Program-made: the position numbers and the translations under genes
The notes under the pieces: model-generated
What the model was told of the DNA's origin: nothing
What the model saw: only the letters and a program-made list of their open reading frames with translations
Database searches by the model: none
Source of the DNA: Paenibacillus qinlingensis
Lineage (GTDB): Bacteria > Bacillota > Bacilli > Paenibacillales > NBRC-103111
NCBI RefSeq assembly: GCF_013204845.1
Contig: NZ_JABMKY010000008.1
Coordinates: 248,001 to 312,000 of the forward strand
Direction of reading: 5' to 3'
DNA: 64,000 nt
Shown: positions 8,407 to 17,138 of the stretch, piece by piece
Position numbering within the stretch: the stretch's first letter is position 1
Layout: every line of letters begins with the position of its first letter

Positions 8407-9036
8407 TCATCCCAATATCTTTAGTTCCGTAGCACGCTGTATCGCTTGTATCCGGCTATTAACATCTAGCTTTCTATACATATTCTTCATGTGTGACTTG
8501 ACCGTTTCCGCCGTGATGTTCATCTGAGTGCCTATTTCCTTATTTGTCAGTCCTTCGGTCACTAATCGAAGAATTCTCATCTCTCGGTCCGTAAGCATCA
8601 CATGTGGGTGTGGTGACACCTTCACCATTTTGGGTGTAGTAAAGCTCTCTATACTTGGCGTTGTGGATGAAACTTTTTGTCCCTTTCTAATTTTACCCCA
8701 AGTTTTGGATAACCTTTCCGCGGAAACGGGTTTCATCAAATAATCCAATGCATCCTTTTCAAAAGCTTGAACGGCGTAATGGTCGTATCCCGTTACGAAG
8801 ACCACATGAATAGATGCGTGGAGATCAAATACTAGGTTTGCAAATCGCATACCATTGATACCCGGCATATTAATATCGAGAAAAATGATATCAATAGGGT
8901 TCATTTTTATAAACTCATACGCTTCCAACGGATTCATAAACACATGACAATCGTCTACTTCACCGCTCTCCATGAGTAACCCTTTCATACGTTTTAACGA
9001 TAATTCTTCATCGTCCACGATAATAGCACGAAGCAT
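8407..9036 (-). CDS. Response regulator: LytR-like receiver with LuxR/NarL-type HTH output
   Basis: A 209-residue cytoplasmic regulator. The receiver (residues 1-120) has acidic pocket D8/D9, phospho-acceptor D54 in FLDINMPG, and K102 in YLMKPV. Its sequence style is that of LytTR-class receivers. The C-terminal half, however, is a LuxR-type HTH (LTDREMRILRLVTEGLTNKEIG, residues ~150-205) rather than a LytTR domain. ATG at 9036 follows GGAGGT, 3 nt after the kinase gene's stop, so the pair is one operon. The target is not visible; the neighbouring SLH/RCC1 gene is a candidate. Confidence 0.9.
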   Translation of the reverse strand: MLRAIIVDDEELSLKRMKGLLMESGEVDDCHVFMNPLEAYEFIKMNPIDIIFLDINMPGINGMRFANLVFDLHASIHVVFVTGYDHYAVQAFEKDALDYLMKPVSAERLSKTWGKIRKGQKVSSTTPSIESFTTPKMVKVSPHPHVMLTDREMRILRLVTEGLTNKEIGTQMNITAETVKSHMKNMYRKLDVNSRIQAIQRATELKILG

Positions 9037-9039
9037 GTT

Positions 9040-10269
9040 TTAACCTCCAATCGGCTTCAAAGGTTGTACGGGGATATCGAAGAAAACTTTGGTGCCTATA
9101 CCTTCGGTGCTTTCAATGCGAATACGTTGCCCATAAAGAAGCTCAAGGCGCTGACTTAAGTTCCGTAACCCAATGCCAGCACCTTGTTTATCTACCTCCA
9201 CATGCCATATTTGCTCCTGCGTGCTTGTCGACATACCACTCCCATTGTCTGTTACCGCAAAACGAACAACGTCATCCGCTTCTTTTTTAATCGATATCTT
9301 CACAGTTCCCCCTTGCAAGGTAGTCATTAAACCGTGCTTTATTGCATTTTCTACCAATGGTTGAAGACTAAGAGGCGGAATACACACATCTACTTGAGCA
9401 TCCACGTCATATTCCACATCTAATCTAGTGCCAAAACGCGCCTTCTCAATATTTAAATAAGCTTTAATTAATTCCAGTTCACTTTCAATGGTTGTGAAGG
9501 TATCCATATGTTTAAAGTTAAAACTATTTTTTAGATATTGTGCAAGATCTAGCGTTAATGATTCCGCTTTCTGGGGCTCGTCGGTGCATAATGCGGCAAT
9601 AGAATTCAAGGAGTTGTACAAGAAATGGGGGTTGATTTGGGAACGTAAAAAGGAGATTTCTGCGTCTTTTGCGGCTGTTTGCAGCTGCTGATTCTTTGAG
9701 AGTATTTCCTTAATCGTTTCGTTTAAAGAAGTGAATATCCAGACAGCCAATGTGGCGATACAGACATAGATAAGATTGATCAGGAGAATTTTAATGGATA
9801 CACCTCTAATGATAGACCCCAAAGCTAAGCCTACAAGACAATAGGTGATGGAAAGAAGCAGCGCTAGCTGTATTCTTCTTTTTTTCTTACCAAGGAGGAA
9901 GGACTTCTGAGAGAAGAGAATAACTGGCATGCTAACAACAAGGGTTAAAATGGTCGTAAATAGGCCCAAATCCGTTCCTAAGTATAGTCGATATAAGATG
10001 ATCGTAACGGATAAGAAAACCCCTGTCCGCCAACCCGCATACAGCGTCCCTAACAATAATGGAACAATTCGGATATCTAATCGAATATTATCCGTAATGT
10101 AAGCAGGAAAAGACATACATAGAACAATAGCAACCGCCAATAGCACAGCTTGAATCACTTTAATGTGCTGCCTATTACGCTCAGACTTCGCCGCAAAGAA
10201 CGTTTGGAAAGTAAATACTAACGTTGCAATAAACGCGAATTGTAGTAGAAAGTCTTTAACTATGTTCAT
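9040..10269 (-). CDS. LytS/YehU-like sensor histidine kinase
   Basis: A 409-residue membrane kinase. The N-terminal half has about six hydrophobic helices of the 5TMR-LYT type (residues ~5-180). The dimerisation/phospho-acceptor segment is QINPHFLYNSLNS with H215, followed by an ATPase domain with PLVENAIKHG (N box), DNGSGM (G1) and GAGIGLRNLSQRL (G2). The ATG at 10269 has GAAGGTGAT upstream; a longer frame adds 17 polar residues without a good ribosome binding site. It is co-transcribed with the response regulator downstream. Confidence 0.9.
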   Translation of the reverse strand: MNIVKDFLLQFAFIATLVFTFQTFFAAKSERNRQHIKVIQAVLLAVAIVLCMSFPAYITDNIRLDIRIVPLLLGTLYAGWRTGVFLSVTIILYRLYLGTDLGLFTTILTLVVSMPVILFSQKSFLLGKKKRRIQLALLLSITYCLVGLALGSIIRGVSIKILLINLIYVCIATLAVWIFTSLNETIKEILSKNQQLQTAAKDAEISFLRSQINPHFLYNSLNSIAALCTDEPQKAESLTLDLAQYLKNSFNFKHMDTFTTIESELELIKAYLNIEKARFGTRLDVEYDVDAQVDVCIPPLSLQPLVENAIKHGLMTTLQGGTVKISIKKEADDVVRFAVTDNGSGMSTSTQEQIWHVEVDKQGAGIGLRNLSQRLELLYGQRIRIESTEGIGTKVFFDIPVQPLKPIGG

Positions 10270-10410
10270 ACTCGTTGGATCACCTTCTACCTCTAAGAGA
10301 TACGTATTTTCTTCCGCCATTCGACAATGTTTTATTTAATTCGACATTTTATTCAAAATGCCTTCTCGTTTCGATTTGAGAACATAAGCGTCTCCTAATC
10401 GGCAAGAGGC

Positions 10411-10443
10411 TGCCATTCTAGTAAACGTTCTACTAGAATGGCA
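10411..10443 (-). terminator. 13-bp perfect hairpin after the SLH/RCC1 gene
   Basis: TGCCATTCTAGTA and TACTAGAATGGCA surround a 7-nt loop, 40 nt past the SLH/RCC1 stop and before the kinase gene. There is no T-run on either side, so it may be a weak terminator or an mRNA-stabilising hairpin. Confidence 0.55.
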
Positions 10444-10483
10444 ACCTCCCTTAATCTCATGCATAAAACTAGTATTACCTTTA

Positions 10484-13400
10484 CTACACTGCATTCACGA
10501 TCTCAATATCTGCTGATGGTGCCGATATGTTTCCTGCTGCATCGACTGCGTACACTACATAGGTGCCTGCAGACCCATTAAACATGTAAATATAGCCAGT
10601 TGCATTCGCTGCAGAAACAGCTCCTACCTTGTTTCCGGCGGCTGTTTTAATACTGTTCAGATCCGTTATGGTTTCTGACTTTAATACCATATACAGTTCA
10701 GCAATCTCATTGCTTGATGCCCTGACCTGTACAAAATTAGATAGAGCGATGCTAGTAGGTCCAACGATTGAAACGTTCGGAGCTGTTCGATCGATATTAA
10801 AGCGTATATATTGGTTTACATTTAAACTAGGGTTACTGAGCGATGTAGTGGTTATCTTCAACGTATAGCTGCCTTCTGCCGTTAAAGAAGTCCCCTTCGT
10901 ATAGGCGATTTCACCCTGCCCGTTCGTATTTAATGTTGCTGTGCTGGATGTGTTCGGCGCATCTACCCAAATTGGGTTTAAAGATCCTGCATCTTTATAA
11001 AAGGCACCTTCCGTAACACCAGATACCGCTACTGCTAATGGTGTCATTGGATCATTAAATAGATTGAAGTTAGAAACCTTGCCTGGTGTATTACGACCGG
11101 AGACTTCCCCACTTCCGAGACGGCCATCCGAAGATGATCCCCATGTCCAAAGATCACCATTAGACTGTAACGCAACACCTGTGCTTCCTTCTCCACCAGT
11201 TATCGCGATCACATTGTTTAAGCTAGTTGTCATTAAGGTAGGTGTATTTCGGTTACCACCATCCGCATTTACACCTAAAGATGAATTTTCATTGTAACCC
11301 CAAGCATACATTCTGCCTTGGCCATCTATGGCAAAAGAATAGTAATTCCCAGCACCAATTTGCGTAATGTTAGATAAGTCTGTCACCTCATAAGGCACTA
11401 ATTGGTTGTTTTGATCGGTTCCATTCCCAATTTGCCCCATCGTATTGAACCCCCACGTATAAACAGCGCCCGTTACACTTAACGCCACGGTATGTTGGTT
11501 CCCATTTTTGATATCAATGATCAAAGGTAGTCCTTCAACTTGAACTGGCACAGGTTTATCTACCCTAGTCCCATCACCAAGTTGTCCATTATCGTTAGTT
11601 CCCCAAGCCCAGACAGTTCCATCCGCTTTTAAGGCAATTCCTACGTCAGACCATTCACCTCGAACAGCAATTACATGATCTAAGCCCGGAACTTGAGCGG
11701 GAGTTCCATATGCAGGAAATTTCCACACAGTACCATCGCTTTTCAAAGCAAAAATATTGGTTCCTTCTGCAGAAATAGAAACGACATGGTCAATGCCAGC
11801 AATTATTTTAGGACTAGTTAAATCATAGTAGCCCCATTTCCAAATATGGCCGTCAGCTGTTACGACCGCCGTGTATCCTTCACCCGCTTGTACGCCAATG
11901 ATGTTAGCAGGCAGGTTTGGCACTGCAAATATTTGTGTTCGAGGTTTCGTCGTACCGTCTCCAATTTGCCCACCATAGTTACCACCCCACGTATAGACTT
12001 GACCATTTGTCGCTAGCGTGGCGATATGTGCTTGGCTTTCCGAAATCCGATTTGTTGGCAAAATTGCAATCGGTTGGACGAGATAACTCGCTCCCGCCGA
12101 ATAGACGCCCGAACTTCCAGATTGATTTGCGGATTTTACTTTTATCGTGTGCGTGCCCACTGTTAATGAATCAATTGCAAGCGTGAGCGTTGTTTGTGTA
12201 GCCTGACCGGAACCAATCTCAGTCGTGCCATCTGTATCGTAGACCGTGATTTGATTACCAACCACTACATTTGCAATCGTGATCATCGGCATATAGTTAG
12301 ATAGACTGCCATCTAACGTAAACGTAGGAATGGGAACAATAATAGCACTTTGATAACTACTAGTTGCTATCGCTAGTGCTGAAATAGCGTTATCTACCTC
12401 TTCCTGTGTTGCACTAGATGCTGCGTGAACGGCTGATGCTCCAGCGATAGCAAGATTATAGGCATCGTACGCTTCTTGCGAAACGTTCCCTACTTGACTG
12501 CCAATTGAATGAGTACCCAGCAATGTGGTTGCCTCACCGATAGCTGAAGTTAAATCACTTTTATCAGCCGGCGGCACTTCATTCGCATCATTGACTTCAT
12601 CAATCATCGACTCAATCTCTTCGGCTGTATCTAGATCACCTGTCGCCGCAGCGAGAATAGCATCACGATAAAAAGCTAAATTAATAGCAATAGCCGTATT
12701 TCTTCCAGTTGCCGTATTTAAAACATCAATCAAATTAATATCTTCCCCATGGTAAGCTTCAATTGTTGCAATAGCCTCTGCTTGTGCCACTGCATTATCA
12801 GCCAATCTCCGCACTTGAACAGAGTAAATATCATAATAAGACCGATCTGCATAATTCACATAAACTTGTACTTCATTTGATCCTACTTCTAACTGCTTCG
12901 TATCATTTTCATAATTTAAATGGATAGACGCACCAGGATTCATTGGTGTAGCAGTTATTGTTGTACTCGTTACGTTAAACGGTACAGTTGCCTTATAACC
13001 CGTAATATCTGGTGAAAATGCCACGCTAAAAGTTACATCACTTAAGTGTAGCGCAAGTAATCGCCCATCTTTCTCTGTTGTATCCTTTAGAACAGTTATA
13101 TTGAAATCTTTCGTCTGCGGTGTTCCGCTAGATTTGGTGATCGTTGCAGTCAAATGAACGACACTGTTACCATCCGTATAAGCAGGACGTGTGACAACGC
13201 CAGTATTGGAAAGAACATCCGTGTTACTTGAACTCCAGGCAATCGTAGTACCATTTGCCCCCGATGTAGCTAAGGTTAGGTCTGTTATTACCATAGTTAA
13301 CGCTGTGTTTGCATTGCGGATTGTATCTGCGTTAAGCAGCGTCACAGCTGAGGAAATGGCGTCATCTGCCGCTTGCTCTTGCTTTGTTACCGTGATTTCA

Positions 13401-15133
13401 AACAGTTTCGTTTGCGCCGTTCCGCCGGATTTGGTGATGTTCGCGGTCAAATGAACTAAGGCATCTACATCTGTAAAAGCAGGACGTGTAACAACGCCAG
13501 TATTGGAAAGAGCATCCGTGTTATCTGAACTCCAGGCAATCGTTGTGCCATTTGCTCCCGTTGTAGCTAAGGTTAGGTCTGTTATTACCGCAGTTAACAC
13601 TGTGTTTGAATTTCGAATTGTATCTGCTGTAAGCAAAGTCTTAGCTGCCGAAATCGCCTCATCAGCAGTTAAACCTGGCGTTGGCGTTGGCGTTGGTGCT
13701 GGTGTTGATGTCGGTGCCGGTGTTGACGTTGGTGCTGGTGTTGATGTCGGTGCTGGTGTTGACGTCGGTGCCGGTGTTGACGTTGGTGCCGGTGTTGACG
13801 TTGGTGCCGGTGTTGACGTTGGTGCAGGCGTTGATGTATCGGTTTTGGTTGGAGGTGTCTCGAACGTAGAACCACCTATATTCATCGTTGCTACAACAAT
13901 CGTACCTTTACCTAGCATCTTAATAACAGCATCTAGGACAAGGTCATTGATTTTCGCACCACTGTTAAGGTTAAGTACCATCCCTGTTGATGTCGATTTT
14001 GCATTCATTTTCTCAATCGAACCCTCGGGCATATCAATTTGTAGTTGCTGTGAGCTCACATTTACCGTATTAAAGGAACCAGCCAAAGTCACCTTGGAGC
14101 CAGCTGAAAGTGATGAGCTAATGTTGACATTGCCAAACCCACCGCCTGTTGAGTTGGTCTCTTTAAGAATAGCTGGGGAATTGACACTTACTAAAGCAAT
14201 TGTTGTTGTTCCTTCGGAGACGATACGAACTGTACCTGTACCAGACTTCTTATCAATGATAATGTCTACAAGTACTGAGTTATCAAAGTGAATACTATTC
14301 TCGCCACCGCCTTGAACAGTAACTTTACCTGTAACCTTAACATTCTCAAGGAACGCATCGCCATTGCCAATACCTTCTGCCAATAGTAAATCACCATGAA
14401 TGACCATATTCCGAAGTGTGACACCGGCTACATTCACGATTACATTTTTATTAATCGTTTCTACACCCGTTTCCGGACCGTACGTACCTGCTGATTGATA
14501 GGACACCGTTTGTGTTGCTTGAGCACGATCTAATGTAACAACCGCCTCTGCGCGAGTAATAGGTGCCTCTGGTTTAAAGCTATGATCCGCTTCATACCCC
14601 GTCATGATTTGTGAAGCGACAACCTTATCAATGGCGTCCTTGCTCCAGCTTGCGATCTGACTATTATCTAAAAAGGTAGCTGCAGAAGCGGTTACATCTA
14701 ACTTTAATAATCGGCTTACAATTACCGCCACTTCTTGACGACTAATTGGTTTATTAATACCAACTGTTCCATCTGCATAACCACTGATATAGCCAGCTTT
14801 AACAGCTTTGGCTACTTCGGCATGCGCCCAATGATCTGATGGCACATCGCGGAATGCGATATCCGTTGTTTCTATAAGTCCAAATGAGCGATTGATTAAT
14901 GTAATAAATTCGGCTCTAGTAATTTGGTTATCTGGCTTAAAGTTACCGTCATCATACCCTTTAATGAACCCTTTATCGATCCATGCAGAAATAGGACTTG
15001 CTGCCCAGTGCCCCTGAATATCTGATGATTTCCCCGTTGTAGTCGCCCCAAATGCAACACCAACTGACGAAAATAATAGGCATGCCATAACGAGTATGGA
15101 CAGCACTTTTTTGACTAATATATTCCTCATCAT
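10484..15133 (-). CDS. S-layer-anchored surface protein with RCC1 repeats (SLH x3, Ig-like, RCC1 propeller)
   Basis: A 1549-residue secreted protein. Signal peptide at residues 1-30 ends in AFGA. Three SLH domains (about 36-86, 95-145, 156-205) bind pyruvylated wall polymer. A beta-rich, beta-helix-like stretch runs from 215 to 420, followed by a TPAPTS-type linker (about 430-480). Next come two near-identical atrophied Ig-like domains with DTIRN, NTVLT and GTTIAWSS motifs (about 490-690), a cadherin-like sandwich (690-770) and a helical segment (780-920). RCC1 repeats follow with recurring YTWG, WAWGTNDNGQLGDG and GxGNxTP-type motifs (about 1025-1370), then a C-terminal Ig-like domain. Two adjacent ATG codons (15133, 15130) follow AGGGGGAA. 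The ligand is unknown. Confidence 0.88.
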   Translation of the reverse strand: MMRNILVKKVLSILVMACLLFSSVGVAFGATTTGKSSDIQGHWAASPISAWIDKGFIKGYDDGNFKPDNQITRAEFITLINRSFGLIETTDIAFRDVPSDHWAHAEVAKAVKAGYISGYADGTVGINKPISRQEVAVIVSRLLKLDVTASAATFLDNSQIASWSKDAIDKVVASQIMTGYEADHSFKPEAPITRAEAVVTLDRAQATQTVSYQSAGTYGPETGVETINKNVIVNVAGVTLRNMVIHGDLLLAEGIGNGDAFLENVKVTGKVTVQGGGENSIHFDNSVLVDIIIDKKSGTGTVRIVSEGTTTIALVSVNSPAILKETNSTGGGFGNVNISSSLSAGSKVTLAGSFNTVNVSSQQLQIDMPEGSIEKMNAKSTSTGMVLNLNSGAKINDLVLDAVIKMLGKGTIVVATMNIGGSTFETPPTKTDTSTPAPTSTPAPTSTPAPTSTPAPTSTPAPTSTPAPTSTPAPTSTPAPTPTPTPGLTADEAISAAKTLLTADTIRNSNTVLTAVITDLTLATTGANGTTIAWSSDNTDALSNTGVVTRPAFTDVDALVHLTANITKSGGTAQTKLFEITVTKQEQAADDAISSAVTLLNADTIRNANTALTMVITDLTLATSGANGTTIAWSSSNTDVLSNTGVVTRPAYTDGNSVVHLTATITKSSGTPQTKDFNITVLKDTTEKDGRLLALHLSDVTFSVAFSPDITGYKATVPFNVTSTTITATPMNPGASIHLNYENDTKQLEVGSNEVQVYVNYADRSYYDIYSVQVRRLADNAVAQAEAIATIEAYHGEDINLIDVLNTATGRNTAIAINLAFYRDAILAAATGDLDTAEEIESMIDEVNDANEVPPADKSDLTSAIGEATTLLGTHSIGSQVGNVSQEAYDAYNLAIAGASAVHAASSATQEEVDNAISALAIATSSYQSAIIVPIPTFTLDGSLSNYMPMITIANVVVGNQITVYDTDGTTEIGSGQATQTTLTLAIDSLTVGTHTIKVKSANQSGSSGVYSAGASYLVQPIAILPTNRISESQAHIATLATNGQVYTWGGNYGGQIGDGTTKPRTQIFAVPNLPANIIGVQAGEGYTAVVTADGHIWKWGYYDLTSPKIIAGIDHVVSISAEGTNIFALKSDGTVWKFPAYGTPAQVPGLDHVIAVRGEWSDVGIALKADGTVWAWGTNDNGQLGDGTRVDKPVPVQVEGLPLIIDIKNGNQHTVALSVTGAVYTWGFNTMGQIGNGTDQNNQLVPYEVTDLSNITQIGAGNYYSFAIDGQGRMYAWGYNENSSLGVNADGGNRNTPTLMTTSLNNVIAITGGEGSTGVALQSNGDLWTWGSSSDGRLGSGEVSGRNTPGKVSNFNLFNDPMTPLAVAVSGVTEGAFYKDAGSLNPIWVDAPNTSSTATLNTNGQGEIAYTKGTSLTAEGSYTLKITTTSLSNPSLNVNQYIRFNIDRTAPNVSIVGPTSIALSNFVQVRASSNEIAELYMVLKSETITDLNSIKTAAGNKVGAVSAANATGYIYMFNGSAGTYVVYAVDAAGNISAPSADIEIVNAV
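13695..13838. repeat. Eight 18-bp tandem repeats encoding the TPAPTS linker
   Basis: Unit GGTGCTGGTGTTGATGTC, with third-position changes, repeats every 18 bp from 13695. On the minus strand each unit encodes six residues of a Thr/Pro/Ala/Ser linker within the SLH/RCC1 protein. Copy number could vary between strains. Confidence 0.9.
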
Positions 15134-15230
15134 TTTCCCCCTATACTTTGAATAGCTACTTACTATATGAGCAGCTACATTTCAACGACATAATTCGTAT
15201 CGGAATAACTATATTCCTAATTTTTCGACA

Positions 15231-15255
15231 AAAAAATCCCCCATTCGGGGGAGAA
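15231..15255 (-). terminator. Rho-independent terminator
   Basis: CCCCC ATTC GGGGG hairpin with seven T following on the minus strand. It insulates the SLH/RCC1 promoter region (15134-15230) from the degenerate kinase remnant upstream. Confidence 0.8.
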
Positions 15256-15347
15256 ATATGTATAAATTACGTCCGATTAGGACAAACAAAAACCCATAAT
15301 TAAACCTAGGGGAACTGAGCTAAATTTCATTAAACCCACTCCTAATG

Positions 15348-15542
15348 CTATTCCCTTAATACAGGTAATGGAATTGTGAAAGTAGTCCCCCTGACAACCT
15401 TGCTAGCCAGCTGAATCATTCCTTCATGACTTTCAATGATTTGAAAGCAAACCATTAGACTGATACCATTTCTTGCAAGAACGATGCACCCACTATGATT
15501 CATCGTGTCAATTGCGTTTTTTCGCTTGTTGAAGCAACTCAA
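15348..15542 (-). pseudogene. Histidine-kinase C-terminal remnant
   Basis: The 64-codon frame ends with ISLMVCFQIIESHEG, then ASKVVRGTTFTIPLPVL. This matches the last ~40 residues of a sensor kinase ATPase domain (GLMVxxxII..HxGxIxxxSxxxxGTTFxIxLP). The N box and G1 box are absent and the glycine-rich G2 motif is eroded, so it is a relic rather than a gene. Confidence 0.7.
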
Positions 15543-15633
15543 TCAGCATCCCAGCTCAAGCTGCGGAGCAATGTTTCGAGCACCAGAGAAACGCCTAACC
15601 CCAAAGCCCAGAATATTTAAGTTCTGGAGCGCA

Positions 15634-15663
15634 ACAAAAACAGCCGATCCACAAATCGGCTGT
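15634..15663 (-). terminator. Terminator of a lost kinase gene
   Basis: ACAGCCGAT / ATCGGCTGT with a 6-nt loop, followed by TTTTTGTT on the minus strand. It sits 7 nt after the stop of the kinase remnant at 15670 and is still intact. Confidence 0.8.
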
Positions 15664-15669
15664 CCAACG

Positions 15670-15819
15670 CTAACCCCTCCGCTGCAGCACTGGGAAACGA
15701 AGCATCATCTTCGTTCCCTGCCCCAGCACGCTAGCCGGGGTAATCTCACCGCCGTGCCTCTCCACGATCCACTTCGCGATCGCGAGGTCGAGGCCCGTAC
15801 GTCCCGCACGACAAAATAA
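15670..15819 (-). pseudogene. Second histidine-kinase remnant (C-terminal ~50 codons)
   Basis: Minus-strand codons read FCRAGRTGLDLAIAKWIVER, then HGGEI, GQGT and FPVL before a TAG stop. This is the end of a sensor kinase ATPase domain (FYRxxxTGLGLAIxKxIVExHGG). The codon use is GC-rich. Upstream, the frame runs into a terminator-like hairpin at 15815-15846 (arms AATAAGyCCATGAC), so most of the gene has been deleted. Too short for function. Confidence 0.7.
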
Positions 15820-15846
15820 GCCCATGACGGATGTCATGGACTTATT
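15815..15846 (-). terminator. Terminator-like hairpin fused to the kinase remnant
   Basis: 14-bp arms (AATAAGCCCATGAC and GTCATGGACTTATT, one G-T/C mismatch) around GGAT, with TTTTG following on the minus strand. It probably marks a deletion junction. Confidence 0.5.
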
Positions 15847-15892
15847 ACGCGATATCTGAATACCACAATTCCCTCAGCCACCAGAGCTCAAA

Positions 15893-16072
15893 AGGGAACG
15901 TCAGTGCGCTATTTAGTCTCGAAAGCATGGTTTAACGCATGAAGAGGAACATCAGTGCACTATTTCTGCTTTTTGCGGGGGATTTCCTCCCCAAGTAGCA
16001 GAATAGCGGACCCTGGTTCCCTTCGCGATCCCAAACACCCTAAAATCACGAAATAGTGTATCCTGGTTCCCC
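15893..16072. repeat. Four imperfect ~22-bp repeats, two per strand
   Basis: Two copies of GGGAACGTCAGTGCGCTATTT type (15894-15914 and 15944-15967) face two inverted copies ending TCCTGGTTCCC or CCTGGTTCCC (15998-16022 and 16049-16072). A small GGGGGA/TCCCC hairpin lies between the pairs (15976-15992). No gene is seen from 15847 to 16238. Confidence 0.65.
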
Positions 16073-16092
16073 TCCCTCACATTGTGCACATA

Positions 16093-16136
16093 AAAAAGCT
16101 CCCAAACCCAGCTACACTCATGGATTTGAGAGCTTT
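16093..16136 (-). terminator. Terminator-like hairpin
   Basis: Arms AAAGCTCCCAAA and TTTGAGAGCTTT (one mismatch) around an 18-nt loop, with six T on the minus strand. No minus-strand gene remains upstream of it, so it may be another relic of a deleted gene. Confidence 0.55.
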
Positions 16137-16238
16137 CTAATCATTGTTCGCCTTGCCGATTCAATCCTCATTCCTGTATACTTTGGCTGTAACGAACACC
16201 TGCAATTCATCCTACTTGTTGGAGAGGAAGTGACCCTG

Positions 16239-17138
16239 ATGTCCTATGTTCAAAGTATCGGTTTGAACGTTATCCCGCTTTATTTTACCTATCGGCGACA
16301 AACCATTGGAACCGAACAGTATCAGGGTACATTCCACGCTCATCAAGGCATTGAAATCCTGATCATTCACGAAGGTCATGGCACGCTTATTGTTGATCAG
16401 AAGAGCTATGAAGTGACTTCAGGTATGCTATGTGTCTTTCAACCATATCAGTTGCACCATATTCAGATGGATCCAGAGAAGCCATTCGTGCGTTCTATCG
16501 TTCATTTTGAGCCGTTCCTATATGAGGACTACTTCAAGCATTGGCCGAAATTATTGGCTTTTTTCAAGCATATTCATACAAGCAAGCTGCATGCGCCCTG
16601 CATGTACGGGCTCAGTGAGAGCGAGCTGTTTCATTCGCTTTTCCAAAGCTTAGAGAGAAAGCTGCCTTCTATAGACAAACAAGATGAGCTCGAGGAGTAC
16701 TCTCTCTTCCTCGTAGCTTTCTTCCGCAGCTTCATGCCACTGTGGGAGCAGCGCGATGGCCAGAGCCATGCCGGTTCAACACGCAAATCTCATCAAGCCG
16801 AGCGCATCCTTAGTTGGCTGGAGGAGCATTATACCGAGCCGCTGCGATTGGAGACGATGTCAGCAGACCTGCACCTGTCTCCCTACCACTTGTCCCATTT
16901 GTTCACCGAATGCACCGGTATCAGCATTTCCGACTATGTGACCGCTCGGCGGTTGCAGCAAGCCGTGAAGCTGCTGACGTCAACCGATCAGGCTGTCTCT
17001 CGTATTGGCGAGGCGATTGGTGTAACGAATTGCTCTTATTTTTGCAAAATGTTCAAAAGCCACATCGGCCTGACACCGCACCAATATCGCAAGCAACTCC
17101 AGAAGCGTCACGATGCATCGCTTACTCGGCAGTCGTAA
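16239..17138 (+). CDS. AraC family transcriptional regulator (cupin + two HTH)
   Basis: A 299-residue regulator. The N-terminal cupin-type sensor (about 15-120) contains FHAHQGIEILIIHEGHG and a second strand set ending FQPYQLHHI. The C-terminal AraC DNA-binding domain (about 185-290) has two HTH motifs and the family signature around GEAIGVTNCSYFCKMFKSHIGLTPHQYRKQ. The ATG at 16239 follows GGAGAGG at an 11-nt spacing. The frame stays open ~60 codons further up through a terminator-like hairpin, so the longer start is rejected. Its 3' end overlaps the convergent oxidoreductase by 17 nt. It probably controls the two sugar-oxidoreductase genes next door. Confidence 0.85.
   Translation: MSYVQSIGLNVIPLYFTYRRQTIGTEQYQGTFHAHQGIEILIIHEGHGTLIVDQKSYEVTSGMLCVFQPYQLHHIQMDPEKPFVRSIVHFEPFLYEDYFKHWPKLLAFFKHIHTSKLHAPCMYGLSESELFHSLFQSLERKLPSIDKQDELEEYSLFLVAFFRSFMPLWEQRDGQSHAGSTRKSHQAERILSWLEEHYTEPLRLETMSADLHLSPYHLSHLFTECTGISISDYVTARRLQQAVKLLTSTDQAVSRIGEAIGVTNCSYFCKMFKSHIGLTPHQYRKQLQKRHDASLTRQS

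Noticed and set aside
13503..14291. 262-codon plus-strand frame rich in Val-Gly-Ala repeats
   Set aside because: Antisense of the SLH/RCC1 gene; its repeats are the mirror of the TPAPTS linker and it has no plausible start region.
16056..16238. Upstream extension of the AraC regulator
   Set aside because: Runs through repeat copies and a terminator-like hairpin; the ATG at 16239 has a good ribosome binding site and matches family N-termini.
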